From NCBI GenBank assembly GCA_029844215.1, contig CM056723.1, positions 90,016,790-90,080,789 on the forward strand: a DNA stretch of 64,000 bases, in the 5' to 3' direction. This stretch comes from Przewalskia tangutica (lineage: Eukaryota; Streptophyta; Magnoliopsida; Solanales; Solanaceae). A program made the position numbers and the translations under genes. Each line of letters opens with the position of its first letter. Position 1 is the first letter of the stretch. Shown in pieces: positions 25,029 to 36,868 of this stretch. The notes below the pieces were generated by a model, which ran no database searches, was not told where the DNA came from, and saw only the letters and a program-made list of their open reading frames with translations.

Positions 25029-25977
25029 AACAGGACTCTTCCTGTTTGTTATTAGTCATAACATTAATCTTTTGTTTTATACAAGTACAGACTACTCCAG
25101 TATTCTCACAGTCTGAGCTAGAGGTGGAATTACCTGGACTGTAATTTGATGAACTATCGTTACTGTAATAGTTTTCTGAATTATTATTCGTCTTTCTTTT
25201 GGGTTTCCTGACCCTCTTTTTAATAACCTTTGGACCCTTTAATCCATCCTTTTGATTATTTGAATTGGAACCCTTACTGGGTTTTCTGATTGAGTTCAGC
25301 TCTTTAAGCTTACTATTAATTCTGTTTGATAAGTTATCATTATCTGACTGTGAACGGCGTTTTGCCAAACAATTATTAATATTAAAGAAATAATCAGAAA
25401 GGGTTTTCCCTTCTGTTCCAATTGGTTTATTACCAGACACGTGGCACTACTTGCACTTTGATATCTTGTAAATAACCGGATTTCTTCCTTTTCCCTTATT
25501 CCTTTTGGATCCTTTTCGCCGTTCTTTTAAACGATCGTTACTCAAGATCTCACCTTTACGGGGACCTTAACTGTTTAATGCGAGTTTCTTTTTCTTGAGA
25601 TTCCTCTTTGAACCATTCTTGATGGTGTCAAGACACTTCATGCGTTATGGAGCTTATCAGTTATTTGAAACCACTTAAAGAATTCTATATTAGAATTAAT
25701 TTGCTCATATCACTTATCCATTATTCTTAAACTTTCTTCTTCCTCGAGTGGAAAAGTCTTTTGTACCATTTTCTTTTTATGACATTTTTTGGATCTTTCC
25801 ATAATTTGTCAATATATGGCCAATCGATTTCAAAACCGATTTCTTTTTTAACGGTGTCAAGTCTACTGTGCTTTTGTGGAAGCATAGCAGTATTCCTACC
25901 ACCAACTGACTTAACCGAGCTAACAAAGCATTGATTACTGTTAACAAACTTATCTTACGGAGATAAAAGGTGTTCAT
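25029..25977 (-). pseudogene. Component B polyprotein N-terminus, fragment
   Basis: Open from 25440 to 25000 and almost identical to 46800-47200. This covers the Ser/Asn-rich linker, a basic KKRVRKPKRK patch and the CENTGVVCTC stretch. The frame then runs across the join at 25029 into leader sequence, giving a short foreign tail ending in SEFLELPE. Right of 25440 it is broken by small losses. The basic patch corresponds to the region before the zinc knuckle in component A. Confidence 0.7.
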
Positions 25978-26274
25978 TAGTATTGACATGTAGAGAGTCT
26001 ACTAATTTCTTATTGATACGTTGCCAATCGCCATCGACACCGATCCGCCTTTTTAGCTCGTCGTTTCTCATACAATACAACCATTCTTTTGATGATTATT
26101 TGTCGACTATAACTTGGGCTTGGTTATTCAAACCTTCTATAGGTTTAGCGGTTTATAATATTCTAACTCTCAAGGTTTTTCCTAATCTTTTATTACGAAA
26201 TAACTTTCTACTAGGAATTTCATTGCATAAGAATTATAGTCTCTTATGTAATAAAATTCTGGACGCATCTTCAT
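25977..26274 (-). pseudogene. ORF1, B type, broken
   Basis: Aligned with the intact B ORF1; ATG at 26272-26274. Small deletions break the frame. It keeps the overlap with the polyprotein start near 25975-25977. Confidence 0.6.
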
Positions 26275-26967
26275 TTATAAACTACTTGGTTTATAACCAA
26301 AGGTTTGTTGATAAGCGTGGAGACTACCATCCTTATCCTAGGGCTGCTGTTCTATCTTGTTACTAGGCTTCAACCTAACTCTGTCTTATTCCGTCGACTA
26401 ATAGTACTCCCAGTTATCCTAGTTGTTTAATCGCTTGTTCTTTCTTTACCTAAGTGGTTCTCCCATCCTAGTTGTCATACTAGTTCTTGTTCTTCTTTAC
26501 CTAATAGTTCTCTATCCTAGTTGTCAACACTATTTCCTATCTTTTAATTACTTAAACAATTAACATGTCTGCTCATCGACACTTTCTCCTACGATCTTCG
26601 GCGACATCCAACAGTATTTTCACGCCTACGCCTACCTCGGCCTCACGGCAACATATCGCTCAGAAAGCTTACTACGGTAGTACTCGAGGATGAGCTAACA
26701 AGATAACCCCTACGTGATTAATCTAAATGGAATAGTAGACTTCATCGGACAGTAACTATTCAGTAACTACAGAACCGAAGCGATGAACTTACGGCGAGGT
26801 ACGACGACGTGTAACTACAGGAACTAGAACAGTGGACTTCTGACGGAACAGGGTCACTATTCTGGTAGCTCTAGGAATTCAGAGTAACAGGACTCTTCCT
26901 AGCAACCTAAGAACAACACCGCCCTAAGGACGGTAGTATGAGACTACTCACTCATCTCTACCAACAT
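26275..26967 (-). other. Leader
   Basis: Non-coding leader with three to four CCTAGTTGTC/CTAGTTCTTGTTC repeats (about 26410-26540) and the GGTAGTATGAGACTACTC stem at 26932-26949. Confidence 0.75.
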
Positions 26968-26980
26968 GGCTCTGATACCA
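26968..26980 (-). other. Primer-binding site (tRNA-Met)
   Basis: Complement of GGCTCTGATACCA, that is TGGTATCAGAGCC on the minus strand. It marks the start of minus-strand DNA synthesis and the unit boundary. Confidence 0.9.
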
Positions 26981-27079
26981 TAAAGGGGGTGAATAAAGCG
27001 GAATAACTAAAACAGATGCGAAAACCAAATCAAAAACTTTAAAACATAAGAATATAAAAGTTTAAAATAAACTTACAAT

Positions 27080-27221
27080 TTTATTCAAAGCATAAGGAGG
27101 GGAAAGGAGGATACAAGATCAGGCAAGGAAAGAGAGAGAGGGGGATATTTCCGGATGCCCTCTATGTTTACAAGTGAGAGCCTTAAATAGGCCTCGAATG
27201 AATTGTTCGTCCTAACACGTG
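27080..27221 (-). promoter_or_regulatory. Viral promoter and poly(A) region
   Basis: Minus strand: CACGTG at 27216-27221, CCTATTTAAGG at 27181-27191, AATAAA at 27080-27085. Spacing is as in the other units. Confidence 0.75.
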
Positions 27222-27259
27222 GACGGTTACATTTAAAACAAATGGGCGGCTAAGATTAC

Positions 27260-27540
27260 ATGACCTTTACTTTTGAAAGGCAAGCGCCTTCTTCGCTCTA
27301 AAGTCCTTTGTCTTCTCTCGCTTTATGTCGTCTTTGGCTCTTTCTTTTACAAGAGGCAAATGTCATTTATCTTTATGGATTTTGTCCTTTTGCTGCGAAA
27401 GCAAATGTCACCATCTGCTTTACTTTTGACTCTTGCTTTTGTGAAAGGGCAAGTGTCTGCCGCTTTATCAGAAGGGGCAGTGTCCTTTACTTCGAAAGGC
27501 AAATGTCACCATCCGCTTTACGCCCTTTTACGGAAGGGAC
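27260..27540 (-). repeat. Promoter-proximal tandem repeats, B form
   Basis: AAGGGCAA(A/G)TGTC-type repeats. The 60-bp block that is doubled in component A occurs once here. Confidence 0.65.
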
Positions 27541-27550
27541 TTCATTGCCG

Positions 27551-28753
27551 TTATTCTTTGAGGACGCATCTGCGTAGGCTTGTGCAATTCCTCGGGGAAT
27601 GAGCATGTCGCCATTATCTGTTTCACTGTGGCTGGATGCCACATCTTCGTCGTCTTCTAATTTTGCCAAGGCTTAGAGCCTTCTCTGTTCTGTTTTGGAA
27701 CTTGACGTCTCCTCTGAAGAAGATGATTTTTTCTTTTTCAGTTTATCTTCTTTTATTTTTGGGCTCCATCCTTTGATTTTGATGGTTTTGCTTAGATACT
27801 TGATCCTGTTTATCTCTTGGATGTCGAACGTCCAATTGAGGATGTAAGATACCCTTTCGATAAAGAACTTGCATAATTTAATATGCTCTGGAAGAGTAGA
27901 GATTTGCTGCTCCTGACAAAAAGGAACATATTGGTTTTGGAAGCTCGGGGCAACCACCTGTAAATTACCTCCAAATATGTTCCACCACTCGTAGAACCAT
28001 CTGGGGATGACCTTATCTTTTATCTCTTCTGCATATTTAATAAACCAAGTATGCGTATTTGGGCGCACATAAAGGAAATTAAACCATGCATCTTTGTAAT
28101 CATACCAATTATATGTCTGAGGCCTATGGGTTTCTGATAGCGGCACTGGGGTCTGTAAGTGATCCATGTACCAGTTGAAAGGACTCAAAATCTTTTTTAT
28201 TGTAAATTTGGAATATTCAATTCCTCCTGTTTTATCAAAATATTTATGCTCAACTTCAATGGAATCAGTGTCCACTAAAATGAATTCATAATATTTCCTT
28301 GTTTTTATCGGGTCTTGGTTATCCACATACTGGTGGTCTGTATAACATGGTTTTAAGAGGTCTTGTACTCTAAAATTCTCATACTGTTTATCTAATGCCA
28401 TAATAGGCAAAACCTGGGAAGGGATAAATTCCCATTTCGGAATAGGAGATTCTTTCATTGGAGTTCTTTGGTTTAACTGCTTCGAATATGATTACGGAGG
28501 AATCATTATGTAGCTCTTCTTACTTTCTGTTTCTGATGGCGTGGCCTTAAAAGGTTGCGCCTGTTTTTTCTGGATTGGCTCTTTGGGGAGAGCTGGTATT
28601 ATTGGGAGATTTCCCAGAACTGTGAACATATTCTGTCCACGAGGTTTATGTAAAGCTTTACTCGAGCTTTCTGTTTGGAAAGGCTGTTTTAGTTTTTCTT
28701 CTGGTTTACTTTGAAACGGTGGCGTGTCGGCGTAGGCAGAAGCTCGGTCTCAT
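27551..28753 (-). pseudogene. ORFx of component B, lightly broken
   Basis: Nearly identical to the intact ORFx (43478-44698). One long open stretch (27673-28458, 261 codons) covers the Tyr/Trp core. The acidic C-terminal tail lies in another frame (27551-27669) after a small loss near 27665. The N-terminus (28460-28753) is broken near 28460-28500, where the intact copy has CTG-containing sequence. Function unknown. The light damage and its location suggest the breaks may be assembly errors. Confidence 0.75.
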
Positions 28754-30843
28754 TATTTCTCTGCAAAATTCTCGTCAGAAAATCGGTAGAGTTTTCTTCT
28801 CTTTATAAAATCAATTTTAAAATCGTTGGATAATAAAGCTTGCCATCGGGCAAAAATCATTTAGAAACTAGGTTTTTAACATCTTTTTGTAAAATGTCTT
28901 TGGCTGCTTTGCAGTCGACTCTTAACAAAAATTCTTTGTTTATCAAATCATCTTGAAATTTCATAATACATAGTACTATAGACAAAATCTCCTTTTTAAC
29001 TGTGCTATAGTTTTTCTGTGCTTGGTTCCAGTTTCCAGAAGTAAATCTTACTAGTCGTTCAGCGGCTCAGAAAACTCTTTGTTTAAGGACACCACCGTAA
29101 CCTATGTCGGGCATCGGTTTCTCTTATCATAAAGGCTTACGGATTAGGGATGCCTAAACATGGAAGCTTACGGACAATTTCTTTTATCCGTATGATGACT
29201 CTGATACATTCTTGACCAAGTGGATTTTCTTTAACCTTTTGTATAAAGGCTCACAAATTTGTCTAATTTTCGGGATAAAATCTGCAACATAATTAAGACT
29301 CCCTAAGAATCTTTGTAGCTGATTTTTATCAGGAATTTCATCGGGAAACTTGGTGGAGAACTCTATGGCTCTACAAATTGGTTTATAGGTTCCTTGATAG
29401 AGATCATGTCCTAAGAACCTAATGGCTGTCTGAAACAGCTTTATCTTTTTGGCACTTACTGCTAGACCATTATACTTAATGGTTTGGGCAAAAGTATTAA
29501 GATGTTTAAAATGCTGTTTTATCTGAGAATACTAGAACATCATCTATGTATACAATCATGTATTGACTGTAAGGGTTGAATATGTTATTCATGATGTTCT
29601 GAAATTCAGAAGGGGCATTCTTAAGCCCAAAAGGCATTACATTCCATTCGTATTGCCCGAAGGGGACATTGAAGGCTGTTTTATACCTATCTTTTTCATT
29701 GACTTGGATTTGCCAGAAACCTGACTTCATGTCAAACTTACTATAGATATTAGCATTATAAGTCCTTTTTAATAAATCTCTTTTATTAGGAATTGGATAC
29801 CTAATCCATTTTAATGCTGCGTTAAGAGGTTTATAATTGATGACGAGCCTTGGGACTCCTCTTTCCTTTTCAGCGTTCTTGTTAACATAGAATGCTGAAC
29901 AACTACACTGTGATTTAGAATGTCGATGATTCCTTTTCAAGTAGATCATTGACTTCTTTTCTGATGTTCCATGAGCTCATGGCTCATTTGGATCGGTCTG
30001 GCTTTCGTGGGAATGTTCTTTTCACGAAAATCATCCGTATATGGCAGATCTACAGTATGCTTCTTTCTTTTCCAGAAAGCATTTGGTAGTTCTGAGCATA
30101 TTTTTCTTTCCATAGAATCTAGCAAATTTTTTATTCTATTAATAACCGCCGGGGTTTTTAAATTAGATTCTATCCTTTTTATTCTAACGTCTTCTTTTAG
30201 GTATTTAACCTGATTGGTTAATAGCCGTATTTTAAAGACTGTCTTTTGTTTAACATGATTACTGTGATCAGTAGTCAAAGGATTTACGTATGGGAATACA
30301 AGGTTTCTTCCCATAGAACTGGTGTAAATACCGTCTAATTTAGCGGTATAAGGTTTTATCTGTGTTAGGAAAGGAATTCCTAGAATGATTTCTTCAGTTA
30401 CATTTCGTGTGATAACGAAATCATTAGTGAAGCAAATACCATTATTACAGACATGGGCTTTTGACAGTTTCCAATTTATTTTAATATTGTCTCCTGTGGC
30501 GGAGTATAATTTATGGGTACTTTTACTCAAATACTTAGTGGGAACTAATCCTTCGCAAATACAATTCTGATCTGCTCCAGAGTCTAATAAAGCTGTTTTT
30601 TCTAAGACAAAATCATTATTTATTATAACCTTGATAGGGACATGGTAGCTCAATGCTCTGGCCCTCGAAATTAATTTTAACCCTGAATTGTTATCCGTTG
30701 TTAAGGTTTTGGCCTCTGTGGGACCGAGATCCTTTTTCATACTGAGGATTTCACTTTTTAGGTTCGTGATTTCTTTTAATAAATCCTGAACAGTGGTATC
30801 TGAATTTGTTTCGTTAGTGGAAACTTCCTGTTTGTTATTAGTC
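28700..30843 (-). pseudogene. Component B polyprotein, protease-RT-RNase H part
   Basis: Protease with LLDSGADQNC, at about residues 100-106 of an open 299-codon stretch (29946-30845). RT follows in a second open stretch (29506-29949) ending just after the YIDDVLVFS box. Thumb, connection and RNase H (28700-29500) are in several frames. The break near 29935 is a loss of bases that are present at 45920-45935. The protease would cleave the polyprotein; RT and RNase H would copy the pregenomic RNA into DNA. There is no ORF1 or N-terminal domain in this fragment. Confidence 0.8.
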
Positions 30844-30948
30844 AAGCCATAAAGGGGGTGAATAAAGCGGAATAACTAAAACAGATGCGAAAACCAAATC
30901 AAAAACTTTAAAACATAAGAATATAAAAGTTTAAAATAAACTTACAAT

Positions 30949-31090
30949 TTTATTCAAAGCATAAGGAGGGGAAAGGAGGATACAAGATCAGGCAAGGAAA
31001 GAGAGAGAGGGGGATATTTCCGGATGCCTTCTAGGTTTACAAATGAGAGCCTTAAATAGGCCTCGAATAACCTATTCGTCCTAACACGTG
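30949..31090 (-). promoter_or_regulatory. Viral promoter and poly(A) region, component A
   Basis: Minus strand: G-box CACGTG at 31085-31090, TATA-like CCTATTTAAGG at 31050-31060, AATAAA at 30949-30954. The TATA to poly(A) distance is about 100 nt, which would give a short terminal redundancy. Confidence 0.8.
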
Positions 31091-31124
31091 GACGGTTCTG
31101 TTTAAAACAAATGGACGGCTAAGA

Positions 31125-31490
31125 TTACATGACCTTTTCTTTTTCGAAAGGGCAAACGTCTTCTTCTGCTTTAAAGTCCTTTGTCTTCTTACCTTTTATG
31201 TCATTGTCTTTGGCTCTTTCTTTTCTGAAGAGGCAAATGTCGCTGTCTGCTTTATGGGTTTTGTCCTTTTGCTTTTGCGAAAGGGCAAATGTCACCATCT
31301 GCTTTACTGCTTTATGGGTTTTGTCCTTTTGCTTTTGCGAAAGGGCAAATGTCACCATCTGCTTTACTTTTGACTCTTGCTTTTTTCGAAGGGGCAAGTG
31401 TCGCTTTCTGCTTTATCTGAAGGGGCAAGTGTCCTTTGCTTTTCTGAAAGGGCAAATGTCGCCATCCTGCTTCGTGTCCTTTTCTTGAAG
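31125..31490 (-). repeat. Promoter-proximal tandem repeats with doubled 60-bp block
   Basis: Lines up as repeats of a GACATTTGCCCTTTC-type motif on the minus strand. A 60-bp block is present twice in succession (about 31251-31370). One minus-strand frame is open for 90 codons across it (31125-31397), with a doubled KQMVTFALSQKQKDKTHKA peptide. Because 60 is a multiple of three, that openness may be incidental. Confidence 0.7.
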
Positions 31491-32039
31491 GGACTTCTTT
31501 GTTGCACTGTTTTGCGTGGCGGGGTTACCTTTTTGACTTTTATTTCATGTCTCTATAGAGGCGTTCTGGAGCCTTCTTTTTGTTTTCTTGCTGACTTACC
31601 TGCCGGGCATTAATGTCTGATGTTCTTCTGGAGAACTGCTTTGTGGATGGTCCATGCCAAAAATGTCTATGGAACTTATGGTGCCATAACAAATGTTTTG
31701 CAGGAATTCCATTAAATCATTATAGATTTAAAACCTGGTTTTCAAAATCAATTTTTGATAAAAGATTTATACGATCTTTAAAATCGGTGTTTTGATAAGA
31801 GACTCATAAAATTTCAAAATCGACGTTTTGATAAAAGACTTATGAAACCGTAGTAATTTAATCAATTCGGAGATTGTTTCTGGTTGTTCTAACTAGCAGT
31901 TTACTTTCTGGCTTATTTTACCAATGATACGGCACAGGCCCTTCCAGCCTTTCGTGCTTTCTTCAATGGTAGCTCTTACTTATCCTTACCAATGATATGG
32001 CACAGGCCATTCCAGCCTTTCGTGCTTACTCAAATGGTT
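31490..32039 (-). other. Component A intergenic region
   Basis: Non-coding. It holds three TTTTGATAA(A/G)AGA blocks (about 31752-31845) and two copies of a roughly 70-bp block beginning ACCAATGATA(C/T)GGCACAGGCC (31919 and 31988). It replaces the RT-RNase H-ORFx part of component B. No frame is convincing. Confidence 0.7.
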
Positions 32040-35000
32040 TCAGTCTGGCTGTGTTCTAAAGACCACCTTTTGTTTATTACGACTACTCTGACTAGTTGTC
32101 AAAGGGTTTATGTAAGGAAATATGAGATCTACTCCCCTAGTGATAGTATGAATACCATCTGGCTTCGCCGTATAAGGCAGTATCTGGGCTAGGAATGGTG
32201 TTCCTAAAATGATTTCCTCAGTAATATCCTTGGTTATAATGAAGCTATTCGTAAATGCAATGTTTTTATTGCATACAAATGCTTTCGAGAGTTTATAATT
32301 AATTTCTATATCCTCCCCTGTGGCAGAATATAACCTATGTGTACTTCTGTCTAAGTACTTGGTAGGGATTATACCTTCACGAATGCAGTTCTGATCTGCT
32401 CCTGAATCTAAAAGTGCTACTCTTTCGATAGCAAAATCATTAATGACTAATTTAATAGGGACATGGTAGCTTAATGCTCTAGCTTTTGATATTAAAGTTA
32501 ACCCTGAATCAGATTCCTGTTCTGATTCGTCACTTTCTTGACCTTCTGTGGTCACATGTTTGGACGAGGTCTGGGGATCTTCTGTGAGATCCAAATTTCT
32601 TATTTTGGCGATGCACGGTTCTAAAGAAGCTGTACATTATCTGACCGATTTCTTGACTTCTATCAGTGAGCCTTCCATTTATGCGAAGGATTTCTTCCTT
32701 CAATTTTGAGACTTCAGTAATTAAGTCTGGTAGTGAATTACCTGACTTAGAGTCTTTAAACTTACTGAAAACTCTTTTCATGTCAAAAGGTTCTATCTTC
32801 CCTTTTTCTTTTTTCTGGTTAATAACGAGATTCTTAAGCTCTTTTAAATATTGCTTTTTAAAATTGTCATCATCTATGTGATCGACCATGTCAAAGAAAA
32901 ACTCTTGGCTGCTACTTGATATAACGCCAATTGTCTGTTTGGTACATGTGCAGATTTTCCCAGTACATTCACAGTTGAAGCTGGAAGTGGAACTATCTGA
33001 ACTATAACCTAAATCCAGTGATCCTTCGTCACTGTAGAAATTATCTGAAGATTCTTCAGAGCTGTTATCAGACTGTTCTTCATTTAAGATTGTAAACAGT
33101 TTATCTTTTATTTTGGGATCAATTCCCAATAGATTAATTTTATCTTTCCGTTTATCGGGCTCTTTGCATTTATTGGCCATGTGGCCTGTTTTCCCGCAAT
33201 TCCAGCAAGTTACTTTATCCTTTGTATTCTTGCTGTTGCTATTTCTGTTATACTTCTTTTTAGGAGTATAGTTTCTTTTATACGCTTTGGGGCGTGGAAT
33301 GTTATGATTCTTTTTCATTTTCTTGATGCTCTTCGAAGGAGCAGAAATATTAACATAACCGAAGTCCTCGCAGAAACTTCCTAATTCTCCTTTGGTGGAG
33401 TATTTCTGTATTTGATTATTAAGCTTTATCGTATTACACAGTTCTAGGCCTGTCATATTAATATAGCTAATTAAATCACCATATGTCATTATGCCATACG
33501 GAGTGTCTCCATTGTGGCATCTTCGTTTATTGGTTCTTACCTTCTCGGCAAAGAGTTTAGGCAAACCGCTGATAAATCTTTCTTTCCAATAATCATGATT
33601 ACAGTCAATCCTTAACATGACTTTGTTGAGAAAAATATCTTTATACCATTTAAAATCGTGTAACTTTGGACACTTTAGATTATTAAGGATCTCTAAACTT
33701 CTGTCTTGGAAAAGTTTTGGATCTCCAACAAAATGTTTCCGTCTGATATAATAGAGTTAGAGGCATCACTATGAACTTCATTAGTAATCTCATTATCGAT
33801 GTTCCTTATTTGAATGTGGTAGTTGCATTCATGATGCTTGACTTTTCGATGTCGAATAGGAAGTTATCCACCAATTTTTAACATCGATAAAACCTGAAAT
33901 GATAATCGATGCTAATTGGGCATCGTCTGTATGTGTTTTAATTTTATAACTGGTTAAACAGACTCCCATTTCATGGAGCACTTTAAGGACTTGTCCTTCG
34001 GACATGCCGTCAATGTTCCATTCATGGACTTCATCACCCGAATAAGTGGCTGGGGGTGGAATTCGTTCTTCAAACAGCATGTCTGGGAACGTCGGCTGTC
34101 TATAGAAATTTTTATTGGTCAATTTTGATATTTTATTAACCTCTGTTTTACCTTTTGAATTAGAACCTTCGCTTAACACCTTGACGGATTTGTCAGGCTG
34201 TTTCGAGGTTGATCCTTCAGAGACTTTCATCTCTTTGAATTTACTACTGATTCTGTCTAGCAGATCATCTTCAATTTCTTTTCCAAATTTAGGATGGCTT
34301 TTTGCCGAAAACTGGGGAATTTTGAAAAGTGGTTCGGATAAGATTTTCTCTTCCGACCGAACTGGTGTATTCCTGAAGGTAGAAGCATTACTTGCCTCTG
34401 AAATTTGGTTAGAGATAACATGTAACAACTGGTTGGTATAGTTGTTCTGTTGCAGAATTTTATTAATATCATCAACATGTGTGATATCATTAGGATCTTT
34501 TATATCCCTTTTAAAAGGAGTGGCGGTTAAGACTTCACCGTTAACGGGAATCTTTATCTGTTCTAAGGGCGGTGTAACTGACTCAACAGTCCTTTCACCC
34601 GTAAACCATTTCTTTACAATGGTGTTTAGACATTGTCTGTCATTATGGAGTTTATCGGTGATTTCAAACCACCTAAAGAATTCTAGATTTGCTCTAACAT
34701 GGTTCATGTCTTTTATCCATGATTCTTTAAACACCTTCCTTTCACTGAGTGAAAAGGTGCTTACATACCATTTTCTTTTAATGGCGTGCTCTGGATCTCT
34801 CCATAATTTATCAATGTGAGGCGATCGATTTTAAAATTCTTGGCTTCTCTAATCATGCCCATTTGTCTCCACGTGCATTTCACTTACGGTGGAATTGCGA
34901 TCGTTCTATCGATTGGTCGATAGTAGACTTTGGGTACTGGTGACGAATAGTCTACTCCTTGAACTTTACGTTCAGGCATAGTTTCGTCAGAATTACCAGA

Positions 35001-35848
35001 ATACTCTTCATCCTCCCGGGGTTTGGAAGAAGATGCACTGAAAGAGTATCTTCCATTAGATCTTAAAAATTTTAAATCTATTGAACCATCCAAGTGCTGG
35101 ATTATTTGTTCAATATCAGAACTTTCTGGTTCTAACTTTGGTTGGGTAATAGCATCGAAGTGCCATTCATCTTTTGCTAAAATTTCATTCCATTTTAACA
35201 TTCTTGGAACAAAGATATTGCTATGTTCCTGGTTTGCTTCCATTAGCATGGTAGCACCCCTACTGCTAACTAGTTTAGCTTTTGGAGCTAAGGTTGTTTT
35301 CATTAGCCTGTAATATACTCTGTATATTATAGCAATTTCTCTTGTATTTATCTTACTGTTCATATTCTTCGTTTTAATGTTTAACGTTAAGGTATCCATA
35401 ACGTTCTGATCATTAATATCTACTGAAAAATTTGGGTAACAGTTAAAATAAACTGGACCTCTGGCTAAATTACTTTGTAGAACTCCGAGTAAGGAATCAT
35501 CAAAGTTTAATAACCTTGCATCTCTTAGTAAGAGACAGATGGGGGTATCGAGACCCAATCGATACAAAGGCTTTACAGCAATTTGTACCAAACCTATGTG
35601 AAGGAAATTAAATTCCTTTTTATATCTGTTTATATCTTCAGTTGATAGCAATTTAATAATCTCTTTTGAGTTATTAATAGCTCTTTAATGGATTCACAAG
35701 TTTTGATATTATAATTTTTTATAAAATCAAACTTTCCTGTTTCATAAACAGATTTGAAAGATTCTTTCGGAATATTCCAATTCTGTAAATCTTTTTCAAC
35801 TTTAGCAATCTTTGAAGTTGCTAAGTTTTCACTGTTGATTTCATTCAT
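32040..35848 (-). pseudogene. Component A polyprotein: movement protein, coat protein, protease
   Basis: ATG at 35846-35848, five bases after the ORF1 stop. The movement-protein 30K core lies in the 34884-35651 frame (PLYRLGLDTP, LRDARLLNFD, LLGVLQSNLARG). A linker and the pre-coat domain with IDWPHIDKLW follow (34734 leftward). Coat core and zinc knuckle come next (open 32530-33618; CWNCGKTGHMANKC at 33166-33207), then an acidic Ser-rich tail and protease (open 32040-32594, DSGA). The frame stops right after the protease, where B continues into RT. Breaks lie near 35650, 34840, 33790 and 32560. Expected roles are cell-to-cell movement, encapsidation and polyprotein processing. Confidence 0.85.
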
Positions 35849-35853
35849 TCTTA

Positions 35854-36159
35854 CTAGTAAGAAGCTGTATGGAGCTCCACTAAGAATTTAGACATGGATT
35901 GTCTCTTTTTTAAATAATTAAGATATCTTTTTAATCTGCTAACTTCTTCCTGAAGTTCATTTATTTTATCGATGATAACTTGGTTGATTGGTTGTGGACA
36001 ACAACTCCCTAGGCCCTCTACAGGTCTTGCGGTTGTGTACTGGTCTAATTCTCTAAGACTCTCTTTTAACGAATTATTGCACTCATAGCCTGCTATGACA
36101 TATTCAAGAATTTGAGAATTATATTCTCTTATGTAATTAAATTCTGGACGCATCTTCAT
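35854..36159 (-). CDS. ORF1, 101-aa protein (component A type)
   Basis: Open from ATG at 36159 to a TAG at 35854-35856, just upstream of the polyprotein. It begins MKMRPEFNYIREYNS. The C-terminal half is heptad-like and charged (INELQEEVSRLKRYL), suggesting a short coiled coil. Small proteins with a coiled coil that bind virions precede the large polyprotein in several caulimovirid genera; I infer a similar role but see no diagnostic motif. The B-type ORF1 (47757-48062) has the same length and same MKMRPEF start but only moderate identity. A third copy at 52802-53107 is identical in length and nearly so in sequence. Confidence 0.8.
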   Translation of the reverse strand: MKMRPEFNYIREYNSQILEYVIAGYECNNSLKESLRELDQYTTARPVEGLGSCCPQPINQVIIDKINELQEEVSRLKRYLNYLKKRQSMSKFLVELHTASY

Positions 36160-36868
36160 TTATAAACTACTTGGTTTATAACCAAAGGTTTGTTGATAAG
36201 CGTGGAGACTACCATCCTTATCCTAGGGCTGCTGTTCTATCTTGTTACTAGGCTTCAACCTAACTCTGTCTTATTCCTTCGACTACCTAATAGTACTCCT
36301 ATCCTAGTTGTGCCTGCTTGTTTCTTGTTCTTTCTTTACCTAAGTGGTTCTCCTATCCTAGTTGTCTATACTAGTTCTTGTTCTTTCTTTACCTAATAGT
36401 TCTCCTATCCTAGTTGTCAACACTATTTCCTATCTTTTTAATTACTTAAACAGTTAACATGTCCTGTTCATCTGACACTTTCTCCTACGATCTTCGGCGA
36501 CATCCAACAGTATTTTCACGCCCTACGCCTACCTCGGCCTCACGGGCAACATACTGCTCCAGGAAAGCTTACTACAGTAGTACTCAGCGAGGATGAGCGA
36601 ACGATTATAACCACTAAGTGATTAATCTAATTGGAATAGTAGACTTACGGCGGAGACGGGGTAACTATTACGGTAACTACGAGCTGAGCGATGACTACGG
36701 CGAAGCAGTTACGACCATGGTAACTACGGGAACTAGAGCGGTGGACTTCGGCGGAGCAGGTCACTATTACGGTAGCTCTAGGAATTGAGTAACAGGACTC
36801 TTCCTAGCAACCTAAGAACAACACTTTGGGGCGGTAGTATGAGACTACTCACTCATCTCTACCAACTT
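36160..36868 (-). other. Leader of a component A unit
   Basis: A 709-nt leader between primer site and ORF1. It holds three roughly 52-nt repeats built on CCTATCCTAGTTGTC...CTTGTTCTTTCTTTACC (36296-36428), plus palindromic GGTAGTATGAGACTACTC next to the primer site. Long structured leaders with short ORFs are typical of caulimovirids; no convincing gene is seen. Confidence 0.75.

Larger units (their letters stand above)
25029..26980 (-). mobile_element. Component B 5' fragment
   Basis: Carries the N-terminal B polyprotein, ORF1, a leader and a complete primer site at 26968-26980. It lacks protease, RT, RNase H, ORFx and promoter. Its left end is a microhomology join to the leader of the previous unit. 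Confidence 0.8.
26981..30845 (-). mobile_element. Component B 3' fragment (protease-RT-RNase H-ORFx-promoter)
   Basis: Promoter, tandem repeats, ORFx, RNase H, RT and protease match the intact B unit. At 30843-30848 it is joined to the 3' end of the next A unit, so its N-terminal domain, ORF1, leader and primer site are missing. Confidence 0.85.

Noticed and set aside
34115..34819. Long open frames on the plus strand opposite the coat and pre-coat coding regions, repeated in every A unit
   Set aside because: They are antisense shadows of conserved minus-strand coding sequence, with no domain, start context or independent conservation.
36296..36428. Regularly spaced leader repeats resembling a CRISPR array
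   Set aside because: Only three imperfect 52-nt tandem units without unique spacers, in a plant viral leader.
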